Source: Acanthosepion esculentum (Eukaryota; Mollusca; Cephalopoda; Sepiida; Sepiidae). Taken from it: a stretch of 64,000 bases of DNA. Under the pieces are notes generated by a model. The model was not told the DNA's origin, did not search any database, and was given only the letters and a program-made list of their open reading frames with translations. Positions 14,318 through 26,499 of this stretch are shown piece after piece. The first letter of the stretch is position 1, and the number at the start of each line of letters is the position of its first letter. A program made the translations under genes and the position numbers. Location of the stretch: the NCBI GenBank assembly GCA_964036315.1, contig OZ038510.1, positions 87,154,164-87,218,163 of the forward strand, given 5' to 3'.

Positions 14318-14332
14318 CCACCCACGTCTGCG
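14318..14332. other. Orientation switch A1 to B1
   Basis: C-rich monomers on the given strand change to G-rich monomers within one monomer, at CCACCCACGTCTGCGTGGGT. The sequence up to about 14,324 fits the C-rich consensus, and from about 14,325 it fits the G-rich consensus. The join itself forms a short hairpin, ACCCACG-TCTG-CGTGGGT. No insertion or transposon end is present. Confidence 0.9.
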
Positions 14333-15059
14333 TGGGTACTTTCTGGGACTGGGGGTCGTCTGCCTGGGTACTTTCTGGGACTGGGGATCGTCTGCGTGGG
14401 TACTTTCTGGGTCTGGGCTTCGTCTGCGTGGGACTTTCTGGGACAGTCTCCTGGGTGGGGGGTCGTCTGCGTAGGACTTTCTGGGACAGTCTCCTGGGTG
14501 GGGGTCGTCTGCGTGGGACTTTCTGGGACTGGGAGTCGTCTGTTTGGGACTTTCTTGGACTGTCTACTGTGTGGGGGGTCGAATGCGTGAGACTTTCTGG
14601 GACTGGTGGTCGTCTGAGTGAGACTTTCTGGGACTGGGGGTCGTCTGCGTCGGACTTTCTTGGACTGGGGGTCGTATGCGTGGGACTTTCTGGGACTGGA
14701 GTTCGTCTGCGTAGGACTTTCTGGGACTGGGGGTCGTCGGCGTGGGACTTCCTGGGACTGTCTACTGGGAGTGGGGTCGACTGTTTGGGACTTTCTGGGA
14801 CTGTCTCCTGGGTGGGGAGTCGTCTGCCTGGGACATTCTGGGACTGTCTCCTGGGTGGGGGGTCGTCTGCGTGGGACATTCTGGGACTTGGGGTCGTCTG
14901 CGTGGGACTTTCTGGGACTGCGGGTCGTCGGCGTGGGTACTTTCTGGGACTGTCTCCTGGGTGGGGGGTCGTCTGCGTGGGACTTTCTGGGACTGGGGTC
15001 GTCTGCGTGGGACTTTCTGGGACTGGGGGTCGTCTGCGTGGGACTTCCTGGGACTGTCT

Positions 15060-16200
15060 CCTGGGTGGGGGATCGTCAGCGTGGGACTTTCTGGGACTGG
15101 AGGTCGTCTGCGTGGGACTTTCTGGGACTGGGGGTCGTCTGCGTGGGTACTTTCTCGGACTGGGGGTCGACTGCGTGGGAATTTCTGGGACTGTCTCCTG
15201 GGTGGGGGGTCGTCTGCGTGGGACTTTCTGGGACTGTCTCCTGGGTGGGGGTCGTCTGCGTGGGACTTTCTGGGACTGCCTCCTGGGTGGGGGTCGTCTG
15301 CGCGGGACTTTCTGGGACTGTGGTTCGTCTGCGTGGGACTTTCTGGGACTGTCTCCTGGGTGGGGGCTCGTCTGCGTGGGACTTTCTGGGACTGTCTCGT
15401 TGGTGGGGGTCTTCCTTGTGGGTCATTCTGGGACTGGGGGTGGCCTGCGTGGGACTTTAGGGTATTGTCTCCTGGGTGGGGGGTCGTCTGCGTGGGACTT
15501 TCTGGGACTGGAGTTCGTCTGCGTGGGACTTTCTGGGACTGGGGGTCGTCTGCGTGGGACTTTCTGGGACTGGGGGTCGTCTGTTTGGGACTTTCTTGGA
15601 CTGTCTACTGTGTGGGTGGTCGAATGCGTGAGACTTTCTGGGACTGGGGGTCGTCGGCGTGGGTACTTTCTGGGACTGTCTCCTGGGTGGGGGGTCGTCT
15701 GCGTGGGACTTTCTGGGACTGGGGGTCGTCTGCGTGGGACTTCCTGGGACTATCTCCTGGGGGGGTGGTCGACTGCTTGGGACTTCCTGGGACTGTCTCC
15801 TGGGTGGGGGATCGTCAGCGTGGGACTTTCTGGGACTGGAGGTCGTCTGCGTGGGACTTTCTGGGACTGGGGGTCGTCTGCGTGGGTACTTTCTCGGACT
15901 GGGGGTCGACTGCGTGGGAATTTCTGGGACTGTCTCCTGGGTGGGGGTCGTCTGCGCGGGACTTTCTGGGACTGTGGTTCGTCTGCGTGGGACTTTCTGG
16001 GACTGTCTCCTGGGTGGGGGCTCGTCTGCGTGGGACTTTCTGGGACTGTCTCGTTGGTGGGGGTGTTCCTTGTGGGACATTCTGGGACTGGGGGTCGCCT
16101 GCGTGGGACTTTAGGGTATTGTCTCCTGGGTGGGGGGTCGTCTGCGTGGGACTTTCTGGGACTGGAGTTCGTCTGCGTGGGACTTTCTGGGACTGGGGGT
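15060..16200 (-). repeat. Locally duplicated segment (15,060-15,560 and 15,800-16,200)
   Basis: GATCGTCAGCGTGGGAC recurs at 15,071 and 15,810 (offset 739), and GGGACTTTAGGGTATTGTC at 15,451 and 16,105 (offset 654). The 85-bp shrinkage equals about two 43-bp monomers lost in the second copy. The variant TGTGGTTCGTCTGCG occurs in both. Confidence 0.8.
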
Positions 16201-19200
16201 CGTCTGCGTGCGACTTTCTGGGACTGGGGGTCGTCTGCTTGGGACTTCCTGGGACTGTCTCCTGGCTTGGCGGTCGTCTGCGTGGGATTTTCTGGGACTG
16301 TCTCCAGGGTGGGGGGTCGTCTGCGTGGGACTTTCTGGCACTGTCTCCTGGGAGGGGGGTCGTCTGTTTGGGACTTTCTTGGACTTTCTACTGTGTGGGG
16401 GTTGTCTGCGTGGGATTTTCTGGGACTGGGGGTCGTCTGCGTGGTTACTTTCTCGGACTGGAGGTCGTCAGCGTAGGACTTTCTGGGACTGTGGGTCGTC
16501 TCCGTGGGACTTTCTGTGACTGTCTCCTGGGTGGGGGGTCGTCTGCGTGGGACTTTCTGGGACTGTCACCTGGGTGGGGGTCGTTTGCGTGGGACTTTTT
16601 GGGACTGTCTCCTGGGTGGGTGGTCGACTGTTTGGGACTTTCTGGGACTGTCTCCTCGGTGGGGGTTCGTATGCGTGGGACTTTCTGGGACTGGGGGTCG
16701 TCTGCGTGTGACTTTCTGGGACTGGGGGTCGTCGGCGTGGGACTTTCTGTGATTGTCTCCTGGGTGGGGGGTCGTCTGCGTGGGACATTCTGGGACTGTC
16801 TCCTGGGTGGGCGGTCGTCTGCGTGGGACTTTCTGGGACTGTCTCCAGGGTGGGGGGTCGTCTTCGTGGGACTTTCTGGGACTGGGGGTCGTCTGCGTGG
16901 GACTTTCTGGGACGGGGGGTCGTCTGCGTGGGTACTTTATCGGACTGGGGGTCGTCTGCGTGGGACTTTCTTGGTCTGGGGATCGTCTGCGTGGGACTTT
17001 CTGGGACTGTCTCCTGAGTTGGGGGTCGTCTGCGTGGGACTTTCTGGCACTGTCTTCTGTCTGGGGGGGTCGTCTGCGTGGGACTTTCTGGGACTGGGGG
17101 ATGTCTGCGTGGGACTTTCTGGGACTGGGGTTCGTCTGTGTGCGACTTTCTGGGACTGGGGGTCGTCTGCGTGGGACTTTCTGTGATTGTCTCCTGCGTG
17201 GGGGGTCGTCCATTTGGGAAGGTCTGGGACTGACTCCAGGGTGGGGTCGTCTTCGTGGGACTTTTTGGGACTGGGTGTCTTCTGTGTGGGACTTCCTGGG
17301 ACTGGCTCCTGGGTGTGGTGTCGTCTGCGTGGATGTTTCAGGGACTGTCTCCTGGGTGGGGGGTCGTCTCCGTGGGACTTTCTGTGTCTGTCTCCTGGGT
17401 GGGGGTCGTCTGCGTGGGACTTCCTGGGACTGTCTCCTGGGAGGGGGGTCGACTGTTTGGGACTTTCTGGGACTGTCTCCTGTGTGGGGGGTCTTATGCG
17501 TGGGACTTTCTGGGACTGGGGGTCGTCTGCGTGGGACTTTCTGGGACTGGGTGTCGTCTGCTTGGGACTACCTGGGACTGTCTTTTGGGTGGTGGGTCGA
17601 CTGTTTGGGACTTTCTGGGACTGACTCCTGGGTGGGGGGGTCGTCTGCGTGGGACTTTCTGGGACAGTCTCCTTGGTGGGAGTCGTCTGCGTGGGACTTT
17701 CTGGGTTTGGGGGTCTTCTGTTTGGGACTTTGTGGGACTGTCTACTGTGTGGTGGGTCGTCTGCGTGAGACTTTCTGGGACTGGGGGTCGTCTGCGTGGG
17801 ACTTTCCTGGACTGGGGGTCGTATGCGTGGGACTTTCTGGGACTGGAGGTCGTCTGCGTGGGACTTTCTGGGACTGGGTGTCGTCTGCGTGGGACTTCCT
17901 GGGACTGTCTCCTGGGAGGGGGGTCGACTGTTTGGACTTTCTGGGACTGTCTCCTGGGTGGGGAGTCGTCTGCGTGGGACATTCTGGGACTGGGGGTCGT
18001 CGGCGTGGGTACTTTCTGGGACTGGGGGTCGTCTGCGTGGGACTTCCTGGGACTGTCTCCTGGGAGGGGGGGTCGACTGTTTGGCAATTTCTGTGACTAA
18101 CTCCTGGGTGGGGGGTCGTCTGCCTGGGACTTTCTGGGACTGGGGTCGTCTGCGTGGGACTTTCTGGGACTGTCTCCTGGGTGGGGGTCGTCTGCGTGGG
18201 ACTTTCTGGGACTGGGGGTCGCCTGCGTGGGACTTTCTGGGACTGTCTCCTGAGTGGGCGGTCGTCTGCGTCGGACTTTCTGGAACTGTCTCCTGGGTGG
18301 GGGGTCGTCTTCCTGGGACTTTCTGGGTCTGTCTCCTGGGTGGGGGTCGTCTGCGTGGGACTCTGTGGGACAGGGGGTCGTCTGCGTGGGACTTTCTGGG
18401 ACTGGGGGGTCGTCTGCGTAGGACTTTCTGGGACTGTCTCCAGGGTGTGGGGTCGTCTTCGTGGGACTTTTTGGGACTGGGTGTCGTCTGCGTGGTACTT
18501 TCTGGGTCTTGGGGTCGTCTGCGTGGGACTTTCTGGAACTGGGGGTCGTCTGCTTAGGACTATCTGGGACTGTCTTCTCGGTGGGGGGTCGTCTATTTGG
18601 GACTTTCTGGGACTGTCTACTGTGTGGGGGGTCGTCTGCGAGGGACTTTCTGTGACTGGGGGTCTTTTGCGTGGGACTTTCTTGGACTGGGGGTCTTCTG
18701 CGTGGGACTTTGTCGGACTGGAGGTCGTCTGCGTGTGACTTTCTGGGACGGGGGGTCGTCTGCGTGGGTACTTTATGGGACCGGGGGTCGTCTGCGTGGG
18801 ACTTTCAGGGACTGTCTCCTGGGAGGGGGGTCGTCTGTTTGGGACTTTCTGGGACTGTCTCCTGTGTGGGGGGTCGACTGCGAGGGACTTTCCTGGATTG
18901 TCTCCTGGGTGGGGGTTTTCCTTGTGGTACTCTCTGGGACAGGGTGTCGTCTGCGTGGGACTTTCTGGGACTGTCTCCTGGGTGGGGGTCGTCTGCGTGG
19001 GACTCTCTGGGACTGGGGGTCGTCTGCGTGGGACTTTCTGGGACTGTCTCCTGGGTGGGGGGTCGTCTGCGTGGGACTTTCTGGGACTGTCTCCTTGGTG
19101 GCGGTCTTCCTTGTGGGACTTTCTGGGACTGTCTCCTGGGTCGGGGGTCGTCTGCGTGGGACTTTCTTGGACTGGTGATCGTCTGCGTGGGGCTTTCTGG

Positions 19201-19323
19201 GACTGTCTCCTGAGTGGGGGGTCGTCTGCGTGGGACTTTCTGGGACTGTCTTCAGTCTGGGGGGGTCGTCTGCGTGGGACTTTCTGGGACTGGGGCTCGT
19301 CTGCGTGGGACTTTCTGGGACTG

Positions 19324-19341
19324 ACTAAGAGACTAACCCTG
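19324..19341. other. 18-bp non-satellite insertion
   Basis: Between the normal GGGACTG and CCACCTGGGTGGGG of a monomer variant lies ACTAAGAGACTAACCCTG. It matches no part of either monomer. It contains TAACCCT, one telomere-like heptamer, which could be chance. I saw no other such insertion in the first satellite. Confidence 0.75.
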
Positions 19342-22300
19342 CCACCTGGGTGGGGGGTCGTCTGCATCGGAAATTCTGGGACTGGGAGTCGTCTGCGGCG
19401 GACATTTTTGGACTGTCTCCTGGGTGGGGTGTCGTCTGCGTGGGACTTTCTGGGACTTAGGGTCGTCTGCGTGGGACTTTCTGGGACTGGGGGTCGTCTG
19501 CGTGGGTCTTTCTGGGACTGGGGGTCGTCTGCCTGGGACTTACTGGGACTGTCTCCTGGGAGGGGGGTCGACTGTTTGGGACTTTCTGGGACTGACTCCT
19601 GGGTGGGCGGTCGTCTGCCTGGGACTTTCTGGGTCTGGGGGTCGTCTGCGTGGGACTTTCTGGGATAGTCTCCTGGGTGGGGAGTCGTCTGCGTGGGACT
19701 TTCTGGGACTGTCTCCTGGATGGGGGTCGACTGCGTGGGAGTTTCTGGGACAGGGGGTCGCCTGCGTGGGACTTTCTGGGACTGTCTCCTGAGTGGGCGG
19801 TCGTCTGCGTGGGACTTTCTGGGACTGTCTCCTGGGTGGGGGGTCGTCTTCCTGGGACTTTCTGGGTCTGTCTCCTGGGTGGGGGTCGTCTGCGTGGGAC
19901 TTCCGGGGACTGGGGGTCGTCTGCGTGGGACTTTCTGGGACTGTCTCCTGGGTGGGGGGTCGTCTGCATGGGACTTTCTGGGACTGTCTCCTGGGTGGGG
20001 GTCTTCCTTGTGGGACTTTCTGGGACTGGGGGTCGTCTGCGTGGGACTTTCTGGGACTGTATCCTGGGTGGGGGGTCGTCTACGTGGGACTTTCTTGGAC
20101 TGGGGATCGTCTGCGTGGGACTTTCTGGGACTGGGGATCTTCTGCGTGGGACTTTCTGTGACTGGGGTTCGTCTGTGTGCGACTTTCTGGGACTGGGGGT
20201 CGTCTGCGTGGGACTTTCTCTGATTGTCTCCTGCGTGGGGGGTCGTCCATTTGGGAAGGTCTGGGACTGACTCCAGGGTGGGGTCGTCTTCGTGGGACTT
20301 TCTTGGACTGGGTGTCGTTTGCGTGGGACTTCCTGGGACTGGCTCCTGGGTGTGGGGTCGTCTGCGTGGAACTTTCTGGGACTGTCTCCTGGGTGGGGGG
20401 TCGTCTGCGTGGGACTTTCTGTGTCTGTCTCCTGGGTGGGGGTCGTCTGCTTGGGACTCTGTGGGACTGGGGGTCGTCTGCGTGGGAATTTCTGTGTCTG
20501 TCTCCTGGGTGGGTGTCGTCTGCGTGGGACTCTGTGGGACTGGGGGTCGTCTGCGTGGGACTTCCTGGGACTGTCTCCTGGGAGGGGGGTCGACTGTTTG
20601 GGACTTTCTGGGACTGTCTCCTGGGTGGGGGGTCGTCTGCGTGGGACTTTCTGGGACAGTCTCCTTGGTGGGGGTCGTCTGCGTGGGACTTTCTGGGACT
20701 GGGGGTCGTCTGCGTGGGACTTCCTGGGACTGTCTCCTGGGAGGGGGGTCGACTGTTTGTGACTTTCTGGGACTGTCTCCTGGGTGGGGAGTCGTCTGCG
20801 TGGGACATTCTGGGAATGTCTCGTGGGTGGGGGGTCGCCTGCGTGGGACTTTCTGGGACTTGGGGTCGTCTGCGTGGGACTTTCTGGGACTGGGGATCGT
20901 CGGCGTGGGTACTTTCTGGGACTGTCTCCTGGGTGGGGGGTCGTCTGCGTGGGACTTTCTGGGACTGGGGGTCTTCTGCGTGGGACTTCCTGGGACTGCC
21001 TCCTGGGAGGGGGGTCGACTGTTTGGGACTTTCTGTGACTGACTCCTGGGTGGGGGGTCGTCTGCCTGGGACTTTCTGGGACTGGGGTCTTCTGCGTGGG
21101 ACTTTCTGGGATTGTCTCCTGGTTGGGGGGTCGTCTGCGTGGGACTTTCTGTGACTGTCTCCTGGGTGGGTGTCGTCTGTGTGGGACTTTCTGGGACTGG
21201 GGGTCGCCTGCGTGGGACTTTCTGGGACTGTCTCCTGAGTGGGCGGTCGTCTGACTGGGACTTTCTGGGACTGTCTCCTGGGTGTGGGGTCGTCTTCCTG
21301 GGACTTTCTGGGTCTGTCTCCTGGGTGGGGGTCGTCTGCGTGGGACTCTGTGGGACTGGGGGTCGTCTGCGTGGGACTTTCTGGGACTGGGGGGTCGTCT
21401 GCGTGGGACTTTCTGGGACTGTCTCCTGGCTGGGCGGTCGTCTGCGTGGGACTTTCTGGGACTGTCTCCAGGGTGGGGGGTCTTCTTCGTGGGACTTTCT
21501 GGGACTGGGGGTCGTCTGCGTGGTACTTTCTGGGTCTTGGGGTCGTCTGCGTGGGACATTCTTGCACTGTCTCCTGGGAGGGGGGTCGTCTGCTTTGGAC
21601 ATTCTGGGACTGTCTCCTGGGTGGTGGATCGTCAGCGTGGGACTTTCTTTGATTGGGGGTCGTCTGCGTGGGTACTTTCTGGGACTGGGGGTCGTCTGCG
21701 TGGGACTTCCTGGGATTGTCTTCTGGGAGGGGGGTCGACTGTTTGGGGCTTTCTGGGACTGTCTCCTGGGTGGGGGGTCGTATGCGTGGGACATTCTGTG
21801 ACTGGGGGTCGTCTGCGTGGGACTTTCTGGAACTGGGGGTCGTCTGCTTGACACTACCTGGGACTGTCTTCTCGGTGGGGGGTCGTCTGTTTGGGACTTT
21901 CTGGGACTGTCTACTGTGTGGGGGGTCGTCTGCGTGAGACTTTCTGTGACTGGGGGTCTTTTGCGTGGGACTTTCTTTGACTGGGGGTCTTCTGCGTGGG
22001 ACTTTCTCGGACTGGAGTTCTTCTGCATGGGACTTTCTGGGACGGGCGGTCGTCTGCGTGGGTACTTTATGGGACTGCGGGTCGTCTGCGTGGGACTTTC
22101 AGGGACTGTCTCCTGAGTGGGGGGGTCGTCTGTTTGGGACTTTCTGGGACTGTCTCCTGTGTGGGGGGTCGACTGCGAGGGACTTTCTGGGACTGTCTCC
22201 TGGGTGGGGGTCTTCCTTGTGGGATTCTCTGGGACAGGGGGTCGTCTGCGTGGGACTTTATGGGATTGTCTCCTGGGTGGGGGTCGTCAGCGTGGGACTT

Positions 22301-22554
22301 TCTGGGACTTGAGGGTCGACTGCGTGGGACTTTCTGGGACTCTCTCCTGGGTGGGGGGTCGTCTACGTGGGACTTTCTGGGACTGTCTCCTTGGTGGGGT
22401 TCTTCCTTGCGGGACTTTCAGGGACTGGGGGTCGTCTGCGTGGGACTTTCTGGGACTGTCTCCTGGGTCGGGGGTCGTCTACGTGGGACTTTCTTGGACT
22501 GTCTCCTGAGTGGGGGGTCGTCTTCTTGGGACTTTCTGGGACTGTCTTCTGTCT

Positions 22555-23650
22555 AGGGGGGTCGTCTGCGTGGGACTTTCTGTGACTGGGGTTCGTCTGT
22601 GTGCGACTTTCTGGGACTGGGGGTCGTCTGCGTGGGACTTTCTGTGATTGTCTCCTGCGTGGGGGGTCGTCCATTTGGGAAGGTCTGGGACTGACTCCAG
22701 GGTGGGGTCGTCTTCGTGGGACTTTCTGGGACTGGGGGTCGTCTGCGTGGGACTTCCTGGGACTGGCTCCGGGGTGTGGGGTCGTCTGCGTGGAACTTTC
22801 TGGGACTGTCTCCTGGGTGGGGGGTCGTCTGCGTGGGACTTTCTGGGACTGTCTCCTGGGTGGGGGGTCGTCTGCGTGGGACTTTCTGGGTCTGTCTCCT
22901 GGGTGGGGGTCGTCTGCTTGGGACTCTGTGGGACTGGGGGTCGTCTGCGTTGGACTTTCTGGGACTGTCTCCTGCCTGGGGTTCGTCTGCGTGGGACTCT
23001 GTGGGACTGGGGGTCGTCTGCGTGGGACTTTCTGGGACTGTCTCCTGGCTGGGGGGTCGTCTGCGTGGGACTTTCTGGGACTGGAGGTCGTCTGCGTGGG
23101 ACGTTCTGGGACTGCTACCTGGGTGGGGGTCGTCTGCATGGGACATTCTGGGACTGGGGGTCGTCTGCGTGGGACATTCTGGGACTGTCTCCTGGGTGGG
23201 GTGTCGTCTGCGTGGGACTTTCTGGGACTTAGGATCGTCTGCGTGGGACTTTCTGGGGCTGGGGGTCGTCTGCCTGGGACTTCCTGGGACTGTCTCCTGG
23301 GAGGGGGGTCGACTGTTTGGGACTTTCTGGGACTGACTCCTGGGTGGGGGGTCGTCTGCCTGGGACTTTCTGGGACTGGGGGTCGTCTGCCTGGGACTTT
23401 CTGGGATTGTCTCCTGGGTGGGGGGTCGTGTGCGTGGGACTTTCTGGGACTGTCTCCTGGGTGGGGGTCGACTGCGTGGGAGTTTCTGGGACTGGGGGTC
23501 GCCTGCGTGGGACTTTCTGGGACTGTCTCCTGAGTGGGCGGTCGTCTGCGTGGGACTTTCTGCGACTGTCTCCTGGGTGGGGGGTCGTCTTCCTGGGACT
23601 TTCTGCGTCTGTCTCCTGGGTGGGGGTCGTCTGCGTGGGACTTTCTGGGA
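22555..23650 (-). repeat. 2,167-bp-offset direct duplication, copy 1
   Basis: This segment matches 24,722-25,800 at a constant offset of 2,167 through the marker monomer (22,667 and 24,834). The second copy lacks one 31-bp monomer near 24,920. A related inverted segment lies at 1-1,000 of the window. Confidence 0.82.
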
Positions 23651-24721
23651 CTGGGGGTCGTCTGCGTGGGACTTTCTGGGACTGTCTCCTGGGTGGGGGT
23701 CGTCTGCGTGGGACACTGTGGGACTGGGGGTCGTCTGCGTGGGACTTTCTGGGACTGTCTCCTGGCTGGGGGGTCGTCTGCATGAGACTTTCTGGGACTG
23801 GAGGTCGTCTGCGTGGGACGTTCTGGGACTGCCACCTGGGTGGGGGTCGTCTGCATGGGACATTCTGGGACAGGGGGTCGTCTGCGTGGGACATTCTGGG
23901 ACTGTCTCCTGGGTGGGGTGTCGTCTGCGTGGGACTTTCTGGGACTGGGGGTCGTCTGCGTGTGTACTTACTGGGACTGGGGGTCGTCTGCCTGGGACTT
24001 CCTGGAACTGTCTCCTGGGAGGGGGGTCGACTGTTTGGGACTTTCTGGGACTGACTCCTGGGTGGGTGGTCCTCTGCCTGGGACTTTCTGGGACTGGGGG
24101 TCGTCTGCGTGGGACTTTCTGGGATTGTCTCCTGGATGGGGGGTCGTCTGCGTGGGACTTTCTGGGACTGTCTCCTGGGTGGGGGTCGTCTGCGTGGAAC
24201 TTTCTGGGACTGGGGGTCGCCTGCGTGGGACTTTCTGGGACTGTCTCCTGAGTGGGCGGTCGTCTGCGTGGGACTTTCTGGGACTGTCTCCTGGGTGGGG
24301 GGTCGTCTTCCTGGGACTTTCTGGGTCTGTCTCCTGGGTGGGGGTCGTCTGCGTGGGATTCTGTGGGACTGGGGGTCGTCTGCGTGGGACTTTCTGGGAC
24401 TGGGGGGTCGTCTGCGTGGGACTTTCTGGGACTGTCTCCTGGCTGGGCGGTCGTCTGCGTGGGAATTTCTGGGACTGTCTCCAGGGTGGGGGGTCGTCTT
24501 CGTGGGACTTTCTGGGACTGGGGGTCGTCTGCGTGGTACTTTCTGGGTCTTGGGGTCGTCTGCGTGGGACATTCTGGCACTGTCTCCTGGGAGGGGGGTT
24601 GTCTGCTTGGGACATTCTGGGACTGTCTCCTGGGTGGTGGATCGTCAGCGTGGGACTTTCTGGGACTGTCTCCTGAGTGGGGGGTCTTCTGCGTGGGACA
24701 TTCTGGGACTGTCTTCTGTCT

Positions 24722-25800
24722 AGGGGGGTCGTCTGCGTGGGACTTTCTGTGACTGGGGTTCGTCTGTGTGCGACTTTCTGGGACTGGGGGTCGTCTGCGT
24801 GGGACTTTCTGTGATTGTCTCCTGCGTGGGGGGTCGTCCATTTGGGAAGGTCTGGGACTGACTCCAGGGTGGGGTCGTCTTCGTGGGACTTTCTGGGACT
24901 GGGGGTCGTCTGCGTGGGACTGGCTCCGGGGTGTGGGGTCGTCTGCGTGGAACTTTCTGGGACTGTCTCCTGGGTGGGGGGTCGTCTGCGTGGGACTTTC
25001 TGGGACTGTCTCCTGGGTGGGGGGTCGTCTGCGTGGGACTTTCTGGGTCTGTCTCCTGGGTGGGGGTCGTCTGCTTGGGACTCTGTGGGACTGGGGGTCG
25101 TCTGCGTGGGACTTTCTGGGACTGTCTCCTGGCTGGGGGTCGTCTGCGTGGGACTCTGTGGGACTGGGGGTCGTCTGCGTGGGACTTTCTGGGACTGTCT
25201 CCTGGCTGGGGGGTCGTCTGCGTGGGACTTTCTGGGACTGGATGTCGTCTGCGTGGGACGTTCTGGGACTGCTACCTGGGTGGGGGTCGTCTGCATGGGA
25301 CATTCTGGGACTGGGGGTCGTCTGCGTGGGACATTCTGGGACTGTCTCCTGGGTGGGGTATCGTCTGCGTGGGACTTTCTGGGACTTAGGATCGTCTGCG
25401 TGGGACTTTCTGGGGCTGGGGGTCGTCTGCCTGGGACTACCTGGGACTGTCTCCTGGGAGGGGGGTCGACTGTTTGGGACTTTCTGGGACTGACTCCTGG
25501 GTGGGGGGTCGTCTGCCTGGGACTTTCTGGGACTGGGGGTCGTCTGCCTGGGACTTTCTGGGATTGTCTCCTGGGTGGGGGGTCATGTGCGTGGGACTTT
25601 CTGGGACTGTCTCCTGGGTGGGGGTCGACTGCGTGGGAGTTTCTGGGACTGGGGGTCGCCTGCGTGGGACTTTCTGGGACTGTCTCCTGAGTGGGCGGTC
25701 GTCTGCGTGGGACTTTCTGCGACTGTCTCCTGGGTGGGGGGTCGTCTTCCTGGGACTTTCTGGGTCTGTCTCCTGGGTGGGGGTCTTCTGCGTGGGACTT
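24722..25800 (-). repeat. 2,167-bp-offset direct duplication, copy 2
   Basis: This is the partner of 22,555-23,650. Near 24,918 it reads GCGTGGGACTGGCTCCGGGG where the other copy has GCGTGGGACTTCCTGGGACT, which shows loss of about one partial monomer. Confidence 0.82.
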
Positions 25801-26499
25801 TCTGGGACTGGGGGTCGTCTGCGTGGGAATTTCTGGGACTGTCTCCTGGGTGGGGGGTCGTCTGCGTGGGACTTTCTGGGACTGTCTCCTGGGTGGGGGT
25901 CTTCCTTGTGGGACTTTCTGGGACTGGGGGTCGTCTGCGTGGGACTTTCTGGGACTGTTTCCTGGGCGGGGGGTCGTCTGCGTGGGACTTTCTGGGACTG
26001 GGGGTCGTCTGCGTGGGACTTTCTGGGACTGTCTCCTGAGTGGGGGGTCGTCTGCGTGGAACGTTCTGGGACTGTCTTCTGTCTGGGGGGGTCGTCTGCG
26101 TGGGACTTTCTGGGACTGGGGCTCGTCTGCGTGGGAATTTCTGGGAATGGGGTTCGTCTGTGTGCGACTTTCTGGGACTGGGGGTCGTCTACGTGGGTCT
26201 TTCTGTGATTGTCTCCTGCGTGGGGGGTCGTCAATTTGGGAAGGTCTGGGACTGACTCCAGGGTGGGGTCGTCTTCGTGGGACTTTCTGGGACTGGGGGT
26301 CGTCTGCGTGGGATTTCCTGGGTCTGTCTCCTGGGTGGGGGTCGTCTGCGTGGGACTCTGTGGGACTGGGGTTCGTCTGCGTGGGACTTTCTGGGACTGT
26401 CTCCTGGCTGGGGGGTCGTCTGCGTGAGACTTTCTGGGACTGGAGGTCGTCTGCGTGGGACGTTCTGGGACTGCCACCTGGGTGGGGGTCGTCTGCATG

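Larger units (their letters stand above)
1..14325 (+). repeat. 31/43-bp satellite, block A1 (C-rich strand is the given strand)
   Basis: The block is a continuous head-to-tail array of two related monomers. The 31-bp monomer reads GTCCCACGCAGACGACCCCC followed by AGTCCCAGAAA. The 43-bp monomer is the same with CACCCAGGAGAC inserted between those two parts. The two lengths alternate irregularly. Common sub-variants are an AAACAG form that often creates GTCGAC, a TACCCACG form that is one base longer, an ACCTCC form, and a form with ACACAGTAGAC in place of the cassette. The array begins before the window. There is no unique sequence longer than one monomer. Long reading frames occur in all six frames, but they arise from the stop-free monomer rather than from a gene. 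It is seen directly in the sequence; its function is unknown. Confidence 0.97.

Noticed and set aside
1..14325. CRISPR array, because repeats near 31 bp recur regularly
   Set aside because: There are no unique spacers. The sequence between conserved parts is itself repeated, monomers abut one another, and no cas genes are present.
14300..14350. Transposon or insertion-sequence end at the orientation switch
   Set aside because: Both sides are ordinary satellite monomers. There are no terminal inverted repeats beyond the monomer itself, no target-site duplication and no transposase.
19320..19345. Internal telomere repeat
   Set aside because: Only one TAACCCT heptamer is present, with no tandem CCCTAA units nearby.
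17742..22028. A 1,428-codon open frame on the complement, with many similar long frames on both strands across 1-57,564
   Set aside because: All six frames of the monomer are stop-free, and the monomer lengths shift frame by one each time. Overlapping frames of similar length exist on both strands at the same place, single-base indels in C-runs are frequent, and there is no conserved domain, intron pattern or frame preference.
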